Positions 16,652-24,864 of a DNA stretch of 64,000 nt are shown piece by piece. Under the pieces are notes generated by a model. The model searched no databases. It was not told the DNA's origin and was given only the letters and a program-made list of their open reading frames with translations. How positions within the stretch are numbered: position 1 is the first letter of the stretch; each line of letters starts with the position of its first letter. The stretch covers positions 62,001-126,000 of the forward strand of contig NZ_JAKZAL010000009.1 in assembly GCF_022538115.1 (NCBI RefSeq), read 5' to 3'. This stretch comes from Cognataquiflexum rubidum (GTDB lineage Bacteria; Bacteroidota; Bacteroidia; Cytophagales; Cyclobacteriaceae). The position numbers were made by a program, and so were the translations under genes.

Positions 16652-17938
16652 ATGAAATATACCCCACTTTCCCAATCTCTCTATATCCGAAACAGGCAAA
16701 AGCTCAAATCAAAATTGCCTGCAAAGTCCATTGTTGTCCTCAATTCCAACGACATCATGCCCACCAATGCTGATGGAACGATGAGATTTAGGCAAAACAA
16801 TGATTTGTTTTATTTGACAGGAATCGATCAGGAAGAATCCATCTTGGTCATTTGTCCGGATTTTCCGGATCCCAACCAAAGGGAGATACTTTTTCTCCGT
16901 GAAACAAATGAACATATCGCTATCTGGGAAGGTCATAAATACACCAAGGAGGAAGCGTTTGCGGTATCGGGTATTCATAATATCCAATGGGTTTCCAACT
17001 TTGACAATGTGCTTAATTCATTGATGGCATTGAGTAATCATGTTTTTTTGAATGCCAATGAACATCTCCGTGCATCGGTTATCGTCGAAACAAGGGACGC
17101 GCGTTTTGTCAAAACCTGTAAAGAGAGATATCCCCTTCACCAATACCATCGCGTGGCGCCATTGATGCATCAGCTTAGGTCGGTAAAAGAAAAAGAAGAA
17201 ATCGACCAAATGCAGATTGCCTGTGATATCACCGAGAAAGGTTTCCGGCGGATACTTGCCTTTGTAAAGCCCGGAGTGACTGAATATGAGATTGAGGCGG
17301 AGTTTATCCATGAATTTATCAAAAACAGAAGCAAAGGATTTGCCTATGAACCCATCATTGCTTCCGGTGGCAATGCATGCGTGCTCCATTATATCGAAAA
17401 CAAAGAAGTTTGCAAAGACGGAGATTTGATCCTTTTGGATGTTGGGGCAGAATACGGCAATTATAATGCGGACATGACCCGGACTATTCCTGTCAATGGA
17501 AGATTTACCAAAAGACAGAGAGCTGTATATGATGCAGTGCTAAGAGTAAAAAATCAAGCGTCCAAAATGTTAAGTCCGGGAATCAACATACAGGATTACC
17601 ACAAAGAAGTGGGGCTGATAATGCAATCCGAGTTATTGGGATTGGGACTGATTGATCAGACCGATATCAAAAATCAGGACCCAAAATGGCCCGCATTCAA
17701 AAAGTTTTTTATGCATGGCACATCGCATCATTTGGGATTGGATGTCCATGATGTAGGCACGATGCACGAACCGATCACTGCAGGGATGGTCTTTACAGTA
17801 GAGCCGGGGATTTATATTCCTGAGGAACAAATGGGTATCAGGCTTGAAAATAACATTGTTGTTTTGGATAACGGATATTTTGACCTGATGAGGAATATTC
17901 CAATTGAACCTGAGGAAATAGAGGATTTGATGAACTGA
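16652..17938 (+). CDS. pepP: Xaa-Pro aminopeptidase (aminopeptidase P, M24B)
   Basis: The product is 428 residues from ATG 16652; the open frame extends upstream but that part is unlike the family. Residues 1-170 are the creatinase N-domain (FRQNNDLFYLTGI). The pita-bread domain has all five metal ligands: D263 (LLDVGAEYGNYNADMTRTIP), D274, the His of HGTSHHLGLDVHD (355-367), E384 (VEPGIY) and E399 (RLENN). It removes N-terminal residues that precede proline, using two Mn2+ ions, in the cytosol. It is divergent from the M16 operon and followed by an AT-rich gap. Confidence 0.93.
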   Translation: MKYTPLSQSLYIRNRQKLKSKLPAKSIVVLNSNDIMPTNADGTMRFRQNNDLFYLTGIDQEESILVICPDFPDPNQREILFLRETNEHIAIWEGHKYTKEEAFAVSGIHNIQWVSNFDNVLNSLMALSNHVFLNANEHLRASVIVETRDARFVKTCKERYPLHQYHRVAPLMHQLRSVKEKEEIDQMQIACDITEKGFRRILAFVKPGVTEYEIEAEFIHEFIKNRSKGFAYEPIIASGGNACVLHYIENKEVCKDGDLILLDVGAEYGNYNADMTRTIPVNGRFTKRQRAVYDAVLRVKNQASKMLSPGINIQDYHKEVGLIMQSELLGLGLIDQTDIKNQDPKWPAFKKFFMHGTSHHLGLDVHDVGTMHEPITAGMVFTVEPGIYIPEEQMGIRLENNIVVLDNGYFDLMRNIPIEPEEIEDLMN

Positions 17939-17966
17939 GATTTAATTTCGATTGAGGTATTTGGCA

Positions 17967-17989
17967 GAACTGATCAATTTGATCAGTTC
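17967..17989. repeat. Perfect inverted repeat GAACTGATCAA-T-TTGATCAGTTC
   Basis: Eleven-base arms meet at a single central T. It starts 29 bp after the pepP stop and has no clean T run after it, so an operator is at least as likely as a terminator. Confidence 0.6.
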
Positions 17990-18052
17990 ATGTTTTGATA
18001 CTAAAAGTTATTGGAAACAAAATATTAATGTGAATGATAATTAAAATTAATT

Positions 18053-18097
18053 ATTACAAAATTTAAAATTTTTATTATAAAAATTAAATTTTGTAAT
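18053..18097. repeat. Long AT-only imperfect palindrome
   Basis: ATTACAAAATTTAA on the left is mirrored by TTAAATTTTGTAAT on the right, with A/T-rich inner arms and a two-base offset. The 45 bp could form a cruciform or bind a dimeric regulator upstream of the lipoprotein/kinase pair. Confidence 0.55.
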
Positions 18098-18401
18098 TTT
18101 TTAATTCAAATAAATCAATTAATTAATTTTAATTGCAAATTAAATTTCTCAATAAGTACTTTTTACGATATTAAGGTTGGGAATTTTGCTACTTTTTCAA
18201 AAAAAATATGTAATTTCCAAAAAAATTGAATTACATCCCGATAAAAGTGTCATTCATAAGCTTTTTAATTGTTTTATGGGGGAGTTTTTGTTCCAAACAT
18301 CTGGATGTGATTATTTGATAATTTAAGTAAAAAAAGAAGTCTCTTTCTTTTAAACTCCTAAAGTGAAATGTTTGATTTTTGACCAATTAGAAATATAAAT
18401 T

Positions 18402-19766
18402 ATGAAAAAAGCCCTTAATTCTTCGCTCCTGTTATCCATCTCAATTTTATTCTTGGCAAGCTGTCAGTTTTCCAATCAAGAGGTGGTTATTGAAAAAATT
18501 GATGCAGAATTTAGAAAAGTAAATGTCGAGGATTTCAGGGCTGAACTGCCGGGATACTTTGCAGATCAGCTTGGAGAATTTGAAAAAGAAAGGATCAATA
18601 ACTACGATGTGGAATTTGTGGGAAGAAATGTGGAAAAAATAGACGGAGTTACAAGTACCACATTCCACTATAAAGTAAGCGGCACCGGAAAATCTTCAGA
18701 TTTAGAGAAATTTTTTCTTCAGGTACCTTCATGTGCCGGCGTTCCTACCTCTTGGGAACCGCTCCAATCTTCTAAATTGGATTCAAAAGGGATCACTTGG
18801 AATACAACAATCGGAAAAGATGAAAGTAAAAGCTTTTCTATGACTTTCCCTGGCGATGTGCCTCTTGGGGTTATCGAAAGCAGTATCACTAGGAATGGCA
18901 AAAGAGAAAAATGTACAATAATGGGCCCCTGCGAAGGCGTGACAGATATTTGTGGAAGCATTTTTATTGATGCCAATGCAGACGGAATCAAACAAAACTC
19001 TGAATCAGGTATTCCTGAAATTGAAATATTTTTGAGGGACAAAACAACAAATAAAATTTTAGGATCAGTATTGACCCTTGAAGATGGGTCTTTTTCTTTC
19101 CAAGTTTTGGAAGGTGAATACAACGTCGAAACCACCGACGAGTTGCTCAAACTCAGTTATAATGCAACGACACCATCGAGCGTGCACTTTTGCACTGATG
19201 AGACAGATGGTTCTTGCATCAATTTTGGATTCGAAATAGATTCGGAAAAAACAACCCGTGAATTGTTAGAAGGAATTATTGAAGGGACGGCGGAATGCAC
19301 CGATTATTGGGTCGATCAGTTAAAATATTGTGGATCATCTAAGGGTGATTATACTGAGGCTGAAATTTTAGAATTTCTCAAGCAAATCGAGAAACTCTTG
19401 TTGACTGAACCTTTTCAGTTTGGAAGCAAAAAAATCAAAACAGCATTGGAAATTCTGCAACCAACAGGAAAGACTGACATAGAAATGTTCCTTAAAGAAT
19501 TGCTTACAGCAGAACTTAACGTAGTCAGCCAAAGAGGTGCACTTAAAGATGTTAATGGGGTTTTAGTAATATGGGATAATTATAACCTGGCATTATTGAT
19601 TCATTCTGAAGCCATCGGATGTGAAGAGCTTGGTACTTGCTCGGAAGACATCAATGACAGAAAATCCAATACCCAAAATGCAGGTTCAAGAACAATGAAT
19701 ACAAGGTTGGTTGACACCACAAATACGCTTCGTGCATTTAATGGAACCGGAGGAATCAGGAATTAA
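18402..19766 (+). CDS. Lipoprotein with an SdrD-B-like domain, paired with sensor kinase
   Basis: The 454-residue product has a lipoprotein signal (lipobox LASC, Cys 21). Residues about 30-175 are a beta-rich domain. Residues about 180-275 start with CGSIFIDANADGIKQNSE, continue with IPEIEIFLRDK and end with GSFSFQVLEGEYNVET, the pattern of SdrD B-like (Cna-B-like, calcium-binding) repeats. The C-terminal 180 residues (EGTAECTDYWVDQLKYC onward) are helical with paired Cys and are unknown to me. The large kinase gene begins 26 bp after its stop, so they form an operon. It may bind a surface or periplasmic ligand for the kinase; that is an inference. Confidence 0.8.
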   Translation: MKKALNSSLLLSISILFLASCQFSNQEVVIEKIDAEFRKVNVEDFRAELPGYFADQLGEFEKERINNYDVEFVGRNVEKIDGVTSTTFHYKVSGTGKSSDLEKFFLQVPSCAGVPTSWEPLQSSKLDSKGITWNTTIGKDESKSFSMTFPGDVPLGVIESSITRNGKREKCTIMGPCEGVTDICGSIFIDANADGIKQNSESGIPEIEIFLRDKTTNKILGSVLTLEDGSFSFQVLEGEYNVETTDELLKLSYNATTPSSVHFCTDETDGSCINFGFEIDSEKTTRELLEGIIEGTAECTDYWVDQLKYCGSSKGDYTEAEILEFLKQIEKLLLTEPFQFGSKKIKTALEILQPTGKTDIEMFLKELLTAELNVVSQRGALKDVNGVLVIWDNYNLALLIHSEAIGCEELGTCSEDINDRKSNTQNAGSRTMNTRLVDTTNTLRAFNGTGGIRN

Positions 19767-19792
19767 TTAATGTAATTGATTATATTCATTCG

Positions 19793-22700
19793 ATGAATCT
19801 CCGTTTTTCACTAGCCATTTCTTTTTTATTCATGTATAGTTTCAAAGTGGCAGCCCAAGAGCTGCCCTTTGTTCATTATACACCTGACAGTGAATTGAAT
19901 CCATTGCCGTCAGCAATGGCTACAAATGTTTTTCAAGACAGTGAGGGATTCATATGGATGGCAGTTCATTCTTCTGGTTTGGTTCGTTTTGATGGAACCA
20001 AGATGGATCTTTATGGGCAAAAAGATGGTGTCAAAGACCTTGGGGTCTGGCAGGTTGTAGAAGATAAATTAGGGTACCTATGGGTAACATCTAATTCTGG
20101 GTTGGTGGTATCAAAAGAACCTGTATCTAATTATAAAAATGGGAGGAGGTTATCTTTTACCTCAGAATTTAAGGGAAAATCCCTTTACTCCGAAATCGTC
20201 AATCTCAATCAAATAGCGGTGGATAGCAGTGGGATAGTTTGGGTGGGTACTGTTGCGAAAGGATTTTTGAAATACCATATAAATGAAAAAAACAATTTAG
20301 AAGTAGATATTTTAAATATCGAAAAGAAAGGCAAAACACCCCAACAGATTACCACACTTTTTTCAGGGAAGACAGGAATATTGGCAGGGATAGGGGGAGG
20401 CCAACTTGTCCGGATATCAGGCAATAAAATCCAATTGATTTATTCTTCTGACAAAAACTCTGAAGATCAAAATTTTGCTTCCCTGCTGGAAGATGAGAAA
20501 GGGAAAATTTGGGCATATAGGCAAAACGGAGAAGTCCTACTTTTCAAAAATGAATTAAGCAATCCTTTAAAAATTGCTCAATTAAAGCAATCCAATATTG
20601 CCAGTCTTGCCACTGTGACTGAAGGCAGTGTATGGGCAGTGAGTGGAGTTAACGGGATTACCAGATTCAATGATCAATCTGGGGAAATAATGGGTCATTT
20701 CACCAGATCAAATGGGTTATTGAGCGATAATGTTTTTAATGTAAGCAAAGACAGGGAAGGAAACGTATGGGTTGCCCAATCGGGAGGGACTTCAAAGCTA
20801 AGGTTTAATTTCAATGCTTTTGAAAATTTTAGCACTCGCTCTATAGCTGGTGAAAAGCCAATTTTACCTTCCGCTAAAGTAAATACTTTACTTATGGTTC
20901 CTACCGGTTCATACCCTTTTCGGGTTTTGGCTGGAACCGAGGGTGGAGTCTCATGTATCTCCGAAGACGGGACTTCCACCTATATTACACAAGCAGATGG
21001 GCTTACTGGAGATTGGGTAAATGGTCTGGAAATGGATATCGAAGGAAGGATTTGGATAGCCACCACACAAGGCTTAAATGGGTTGGTATTTGATAAGAAA
21101 TTGGTTTTAAAAGAGGCAGTTGAACGCAAAACCATTACAATAAATGGGAAAACAGGAATTCTGTTTACCATACCCAACAGTCCACCCATAATTGCTTCCG
21201 AAAAATTGATCATTAAAGGTCCCGCCGAGACAGAAGATATAACCTCAATTTGGTTCGCTGGATTAAGGAGTATAGTTGGAATCGTTTCAGGAAAAATCTA
21301 TGTCTTTGGTATTGAATCGGGACTTCCTCCGGGATTAAATAAATCGATAGCTTTTGATGGAAATGGTCACCTTTGGGTTGGTACCGTGGACAAAGGAATT
21401 TATAGAAGTACCAAAAAAATCACAAAAGAATATCTTTCTGAAAAAGCAGTTTTTACCGGTAGGAATAGACTTTTTGAGCAGTTCTGGTCCACCCAAGATG
21501 GCGCTCCAACAAATCACATCGAAAAATTATTGCGAAATAACGGTAAAATGTGGGTTGGTACCCAAGAAGGCCTTCTTCTACTAGAACAAGACAAAGGTGC
21601 CATTTTGAAACATATCACCAAAGAAAGTGGATTGCCTGCGAACAATGCGGTTAGTTTTGCTGTGGCACCTAATACCCAAAATCTCTGGGTAGGCACTAAT
21701 AGCGGTCTTGCAGAAGTTGATATGGAAAGTGGGAAAGTTCTCAACCAAGTAACCAAACAGGATGGATTGATTGCAGATGAGGTTTGGCTTTATGGTTCGG
21801 TCAAAGTGGATAATGAGGGCCTGGTTTATTATGGAACCTCCAAGGGTTTTTCAATTTATAACCCACGGTGGGATAGGAAAAATAACGTTCCACCGGTAGT
21901 GGTGCTAACCTCCGCTTTGATATCATACAGAACCGAAGGCCGGAATGAAGCGATATTTGAATATTCAGCCCTTAGTTTTTCAAATATTTCTGGGGTAAAA
22001 TACAAAACCAGACTTGTCGGTTATGACGACGATTGGTCGCCTGAGACAAACCAAAAGCGACTGAGATATACCAATTTGCCTGCTTTTTTTTGGTCAAAAT
22101 CCTATACACTTGAAGTGATAGCTATCAATGACAGTGGAGTGGAATCCTCGGAGCCAATGACATATACATTTATGGTGAAGCCAATATGGTGGCTCCGGTG
22201 GTGGGCATTTTTGATCTTAATATTCATTTTCGGTTTGGTTATTCTTTCTTTAGACAGAGTACAGAGAAGACGGGTATTAAGAAAAGAACGGGAAATTGCA
22301 AAATTGCGGGAAGCGGAACTCCACGCTGATGCGGCGATTGCTAGGTCATTGGCGGCAGAAGCCCAAGCCCAGGCCCTTAAGGCAGATAACGAAAAGAAGG
22401 CAATAGAACTGGAAAAAATACAGGAATTAGAGAAAGCCTATCAGGAACTCAAGTCCGCCCAAAACCAGCTCATCCAAGCAGAGAAAATGGCCTCGTTGGG
22501 AAGACTTGCCACAGGTATCGCACATGAAATAAAGAACCCGCTCAATTTTGTCAACAATTTTGCCGCTCTTTCCGGTGAATTAATCGATGAATTGACTCAG
22601 GCAATAAGAGATAATAATCAGGTTGAAATTGATTATTTGATGGAAAATATAAAAATCAATGCGGGGTTAATTGAGGAACATGGAAAGAGAGCTGATGCAA

Positions 22701-23233
22701 TTGTAAGGTCAATGATGCAGCATACGCGTCAGGGGAAATCAACTTTTGAAATTGTTGAAATCAATAATCTTGTCGAAAAATACATCGATCTAACCTACAA
22801 CAGCAAAGGAGCCCATAATCCGGGTTTTTTTACGGCAGTTAAAAAAGATTTCCATCCAAATTTGAAGAAAGTCAAAATTTCCGGCCAAGAGATTGGCCAG
22901 GTTCTTATCAATATTATTGGAAATGCATTTGATGCGGTTTGGGGAAAAACCAAAAACAACCCAGAAGGATTTGAACCTGAGGTTTCGATTTCCACTTTTA
23001 TGGCCGGGGATAAGGTAGGAATCAGAATTTCAGATAATGGACCGGGAGTACCAAGTGAGAATCAAGAGAAAATTTTTGAGCCCTTTTTTACCACCAAACC
23101 TACTGGGGAAGGTACTGGGTTGGGTCTCAGTTTAAGTTATGAGATTATAACGCACGGGCATAACGGCTCATTGCTCTTGGAAAAGAAAAATGGGGAAGGG
23201 GCTTCATTTGTTATTTTATTGCCTGTTTATTAA
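19793..23233 (+). CDS. Sensor histidine kinase with Reg_prop beta-propellers and Y_Y_Y domain
   Basis: The 1146-residue protein has a signal peptide (1-21), repeated two-component-regulator propeller blades over about 30-690 (for example FQDSEGFIWMAVHSSGLVRF, GHLWVGTVDKGIY, MWVGTQEGLLLL), a Y_Y_Y domain at about 705-790 and one membrane span near 799-818 (AFLILIFIFGLVILSL). An Ala/Glu/Gln coiled coil follows, then HisKA with the phospho-acceptor H911 (HEIKNPLNF) and an HATPase with GNAFDAV near 1043, DNGPGVP near 1081 and GTGLGLSL near 1107. Unlike many Reg_prop hybrids it has no receiver or DNA-binding domain, and I see no response regulator gene nearby. Reg_prop sensors commonly detect oligosaccharides in the periplasm; the ligand here is unknown. 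Confidence 0.93.
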   Translation: MNLRFSLAISFLFMYSFKVAAQELPFVHYTPDSELNPLPSAMATNVFQDSEGFIWMAVHSSGLVRFDGTKMDLYGQKDGVKDLGVWQVVEDKLGYLWVTSNSGLVVSKEPVSNYKNGRRLSFTSEFKGKSLYSEIVNLNQIAVDSSGIVWVGTVAKGFLKYHINEKNNLEVDILNIEKKGKTPQQITTLFSGKTGILAGIGGGQLVRISGNKIQLIYSSDKNSEDQNFASLLEDEKGKIWAYRQNGEVLLFKNELSNPLKIAQLKQSNIASLATVTEGSVWAVSGVNGITRFNDQSGEIMGHFTRSNGLLSDNVFNVSKDREGNVWVAQSGGTSKLRFNFNAFENFSTRSIAGEKPILPSAKVNTLLMVPTGSYPFRVLAGTEGGVSCISEDGTSTYITQADGLTGDWVNGLEMDIEGRIWIATTQGLNGLVFDKKLVLKEAVERKTITINGKTGILFTIPNSPPIIASEKLIIKGPAETEDITSIWFAGLRSIVGIVSGKIYVFGIESGLPPGLNKSIAFDGNGHLWVGTVDKGIYRSTKKITKEYLSEKAVFTGRNRLFEQFWSTQDGAPTNHIEKLLRNNGKMWVGTQEGLLLLEQDKGAILKHITKESGLPANNAVSFAVAPNTQNLWVGTNSGLAEVDMESGKVLNQVTKQDGLIADEVWLYGSVKVDNEGLVYYGTSKGFSIYNPRWDRKNNVPPVVVLTSALISYRTEGRNEAIFEYSALSFSNISGVKYKTRLVGYDDDWSPETNQKRLRYTNLPAFFWSKSYTLEVIAINDSGVESSEPMTYTFMVKPIWWLRWWAFLILIFIFGLVILSLDRVQRRRVLRKEREIAKLREAELHADAAIARSLAAEAQAQALKADNEKKAIELEKIQELEKAYQELKSAQNQLIQAEKMASLGRLATGIAHEIKNPLNFVNNFAALSGELIDELTQAIRDNNQVEIDYLMENIKINAGLIEEHGKRADAIVRSMMQHTRQGKSTFEIVEINNLVEKYIDLTYNSKGAHNPGFFTAVKKDFHPNLKKVKISGQEIGQVLINIIGNAFDAVWGKTKNNPEGFEPEVSISTFMAGDKVGIRISDNGPGVPSENQEKIFEPFFTTKPTGEGTGLGLSLSYEIITHGHNGSLLLEKKNGEGASFVILLPVY

Positions 23234-23316
23234 AGAGGCAACTTCATTTTTCACCTTCTTTTTAGCCCTTTGGAATTTAAAAATAAGCGCAAAAATATAG
23301 TTAAGGAAAAAATCGG

Positions 23317-23356
23317 AAAATGAGCCACAGATTGAATTCCACATATAGCTCATTTT
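23317..23356. terminator. Hairpin between kinase and VOC gene
   Basis: AAAATGAGC (23317-23325) pairs with GCTCATTTT (23348-23356) across a 22-nt loop, between two convergent genes. T-rich sequence follows on the minus strand. Confidence 0.4.
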
Positions 23357-23360
23357 AGCC

Positions 23361-23738
23361 TTATTGCTTTGAATGGAGTGCAATTTCATTTCCCTCCGAA
23401 TCATGAAACAATGCCATAAATCCAATATCAGGGGAGATTTCGGTTTTGGGCTGAATGATTTTTCCGCCGGCTTTTTCAATTCTGCTGAGTTCGACATTTA
23501 CGTCTTCTGATGAAAAATAAATTTTGGTGCCCTCGGTACTCGGTTTATAAAATCCTTCAGCTTTGACCAGACTTCCTCCTGCACCGAGTCTGCTTTCGTC
23601 CCAGGGAAACCATGCCATATCGATTGGGCCCATATGATGACGATCAAGTTTACAATCAAAGACTGCTTCGTAAAAAGCCATGGCTCTTTCCATTTTTTCG
23701 ACTGGTATTTCAAACCAGCCAATGCTTACATGTTTCAT
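23361..23738 (-). CDS. VOC-family (glyoxalase/dioxygenase fold) protein
   Basis: The 125-residue product has the paired beta-alpha-beta-beta-beta pattern of the VOC fold: WFEIPVEKMERAMAFYEAVF at the start and a second module with YFSSEDVNVELSRIEKAGG, ending in FHDSEGNEIALHS. The C-terminal Glu in NEIALH is a usual metal ligand. The family includes glyoxalases, dioxygenases and resistance proteins; nothing identifies the substrate. It is a single-gene unit, convergent with the kinase and divergent from the next oxidoreductase. Confidence 0.85.
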   Translation of the reverse strand: MKHVSIGWFEIPVEKMERAMAFYEAVFDCKLDRHHMGPIDMAWFPWDESRLGAGGSLVKAEGFYKPSTEGTKIYFSSEDVNVELSRIEKAGGKIIQPKTEISPDIGFMALFHDSEGNEIALHSKQ

Positions 23739-23809
23739 AGTGGTAATGGGTTTAAAGAATAAATTTAAATAAATTCATCCAAAATTTACCATTTCAAAAA
23801 AGCAGTCTT

Positions 23810-24826
23810 ATGAAAAAAAGAAGCCGTAATTCCAGAAGAATATTTATAAAAACATCCACAATAGCCGGTATCGGTCTGGGGGTTTATAGAAATTCGTTCG
23901 GTTTTTCTTCAGATCAAGTAAAGAACTTCCAGGGAAAAAAAGTCGGAATAATTGGATTGGATACTTCGCACAGTATCGCTTTTACCAAAGTATTGAATGG
24001 ACATAAAGATGACCAATTGTATTTTGGTTACCATGTCGTCGCTGCTTATCCTTTTGGAAGTAAGGATATCAAATCGAGCATGGATAGAATACCGGGTTAC
24101 ACTGAAGAAATCCAGAAAATTGGAGTTGAAATCGTAGGTTCTATCGCAGACTTGCTTCAAAAAGTAGATGTGGTGTTGTTGGAAACCAATGATGGGAAAC
24201 TTCATCTAGAACAGGCTATGGAAGTATTTAAAGCTGGGAAGCGCATGTTCATTGACAAACCTATGACTGCTTCTCTTGAGGATGCCCAGGCCATCTTTGA
24301 AGCTTCCAAACAATACAAAATCCCGGTGTTTTCAGCATCTTCTTTGAGATACATTACAGGAATTGAAAAAATTGACAAAAGCACCGTTATCGGCGCCAGT
24401 ACATTTAGCCCTGCCGAATTGGAACCTTCGCATCCGGATTTATTCTGGTATGGGATACATGGAGTGGAAACCTTATTTACCGTAATGGGTGCAGGATGTG
24501 AGTCTGTGGTGAGGGTATCTACCAATGATACAGATGTGGTCACCGGGATATGGAAAGATGGAAGAGTCGGGACTTTTAGAGGAACCCGGACAGGCAAACA
24601 TGATTATGGAGGTACGGTTTTTACCCAAAGCGGAAATGTGGTTTTAGGCCCTTATGCCGGATATGAACCTTTGCTTTTGGATATTGTAAAATATTTTGAT
24701 ACGGGCATTGTGCCAGTGCAGCCTGAAGAAACCCTTGAAATTTTGGCTTTTATGGAAGCGGCGGATATCAGCAAAAAGCTTGGAGGTCAATCTGTTTCTG
24801 TGAGAGAACTATTGGATAAAAAATAA
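23810..24826 (+). CDS. Gfo/Idh/MocA-family oxidoreductase, twin-arginine exported
   Basis: The 338-residue protein starts with a Tat signal (NSRRIFIKTSTIAGIG), so it is probably exported folded with its cofactor. The Rossmann strand is KVGIIGLDTSH near 43-53, and the strand DVVLLETND and the helix-strand HLEQAMEVFKAGKRMFIDKP (catalytic-region Lys-Pro) follow. The C-terminal alpha/beta domain carries GIHGVETLFTVMG. The Rossmann loop (GLDTSHS) is looser than the usual GxGxxG. It would oxidise or reduce a sugar or inositol with NAD(P); the substrate is unknown. It ends at a convergent terminator shared with fic. Confidence 0.88.
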   Translation: MKKRSRNSRRIFIKTSTIAGIGLGVYRNSFGFSSDQVKNFQGKKVGIIGLDTSHSIAFTKVLNGHKDDQLYFGYHVVAAYPFGSKDIKSSMDRIPGYTEEIQKIGVEIVGSIADLLQKVDVVLLETNDGKLHLEQAMEVFKAGKRMFIDKPMTASLEDAQAIFEASKQYKIPVFSASSLRYITGIEKIDKSTVIGASTFSPAELEPSHPDLFWYGIHGVETLFTVMGAGCESVVRVSTNDTDVVTGIWKDGRVGTFRGTRTGKHDYGGTVFTQSGNVVLGPYAGYEPLLLDIVKYFDTGIVPVQPEETLEILAFMEAADISKKLGGQSVSVRELLDKK

Positions 24827-24831
24827 AGTAA

Positions 24832-24864
24832 GGTCAAAGTAAAAATTTGATTTTTACCTTGACC
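24832..24864. terminator. Bidirectional terminator between Gfo/Idh gene and fic
   Basis: GGTCAAAGTAAAAAT (24832-24846) pairs with ATTTTTACCTTGACC (24850-24864) with one mismatch around loop TTG. The fic stop lies inside it. Confidence 0.6.

Larger units (their letters stand above)
17939..18401. other. AT-rich intergenic region with two palindromes
   Basis: There are 463 bases with no credible gene. They contain a perfect short palindrome (17967-17989), a long AT-only imperfect palindrome (18053-18097) and poly-A/T stretches up to the lipoprotein gene. The composition is clearly more AT-rich than the neighbouring genes. I see no confident TAnnTTTG box just before 18402. Confidence 0.7.

Noticed and set aside
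23216-23497. 93-codon minus-strand frame between the kinase and the VOC gene
   Set aside because: It overlaps both genes in another frame and is low-complexity; no support as a gene.
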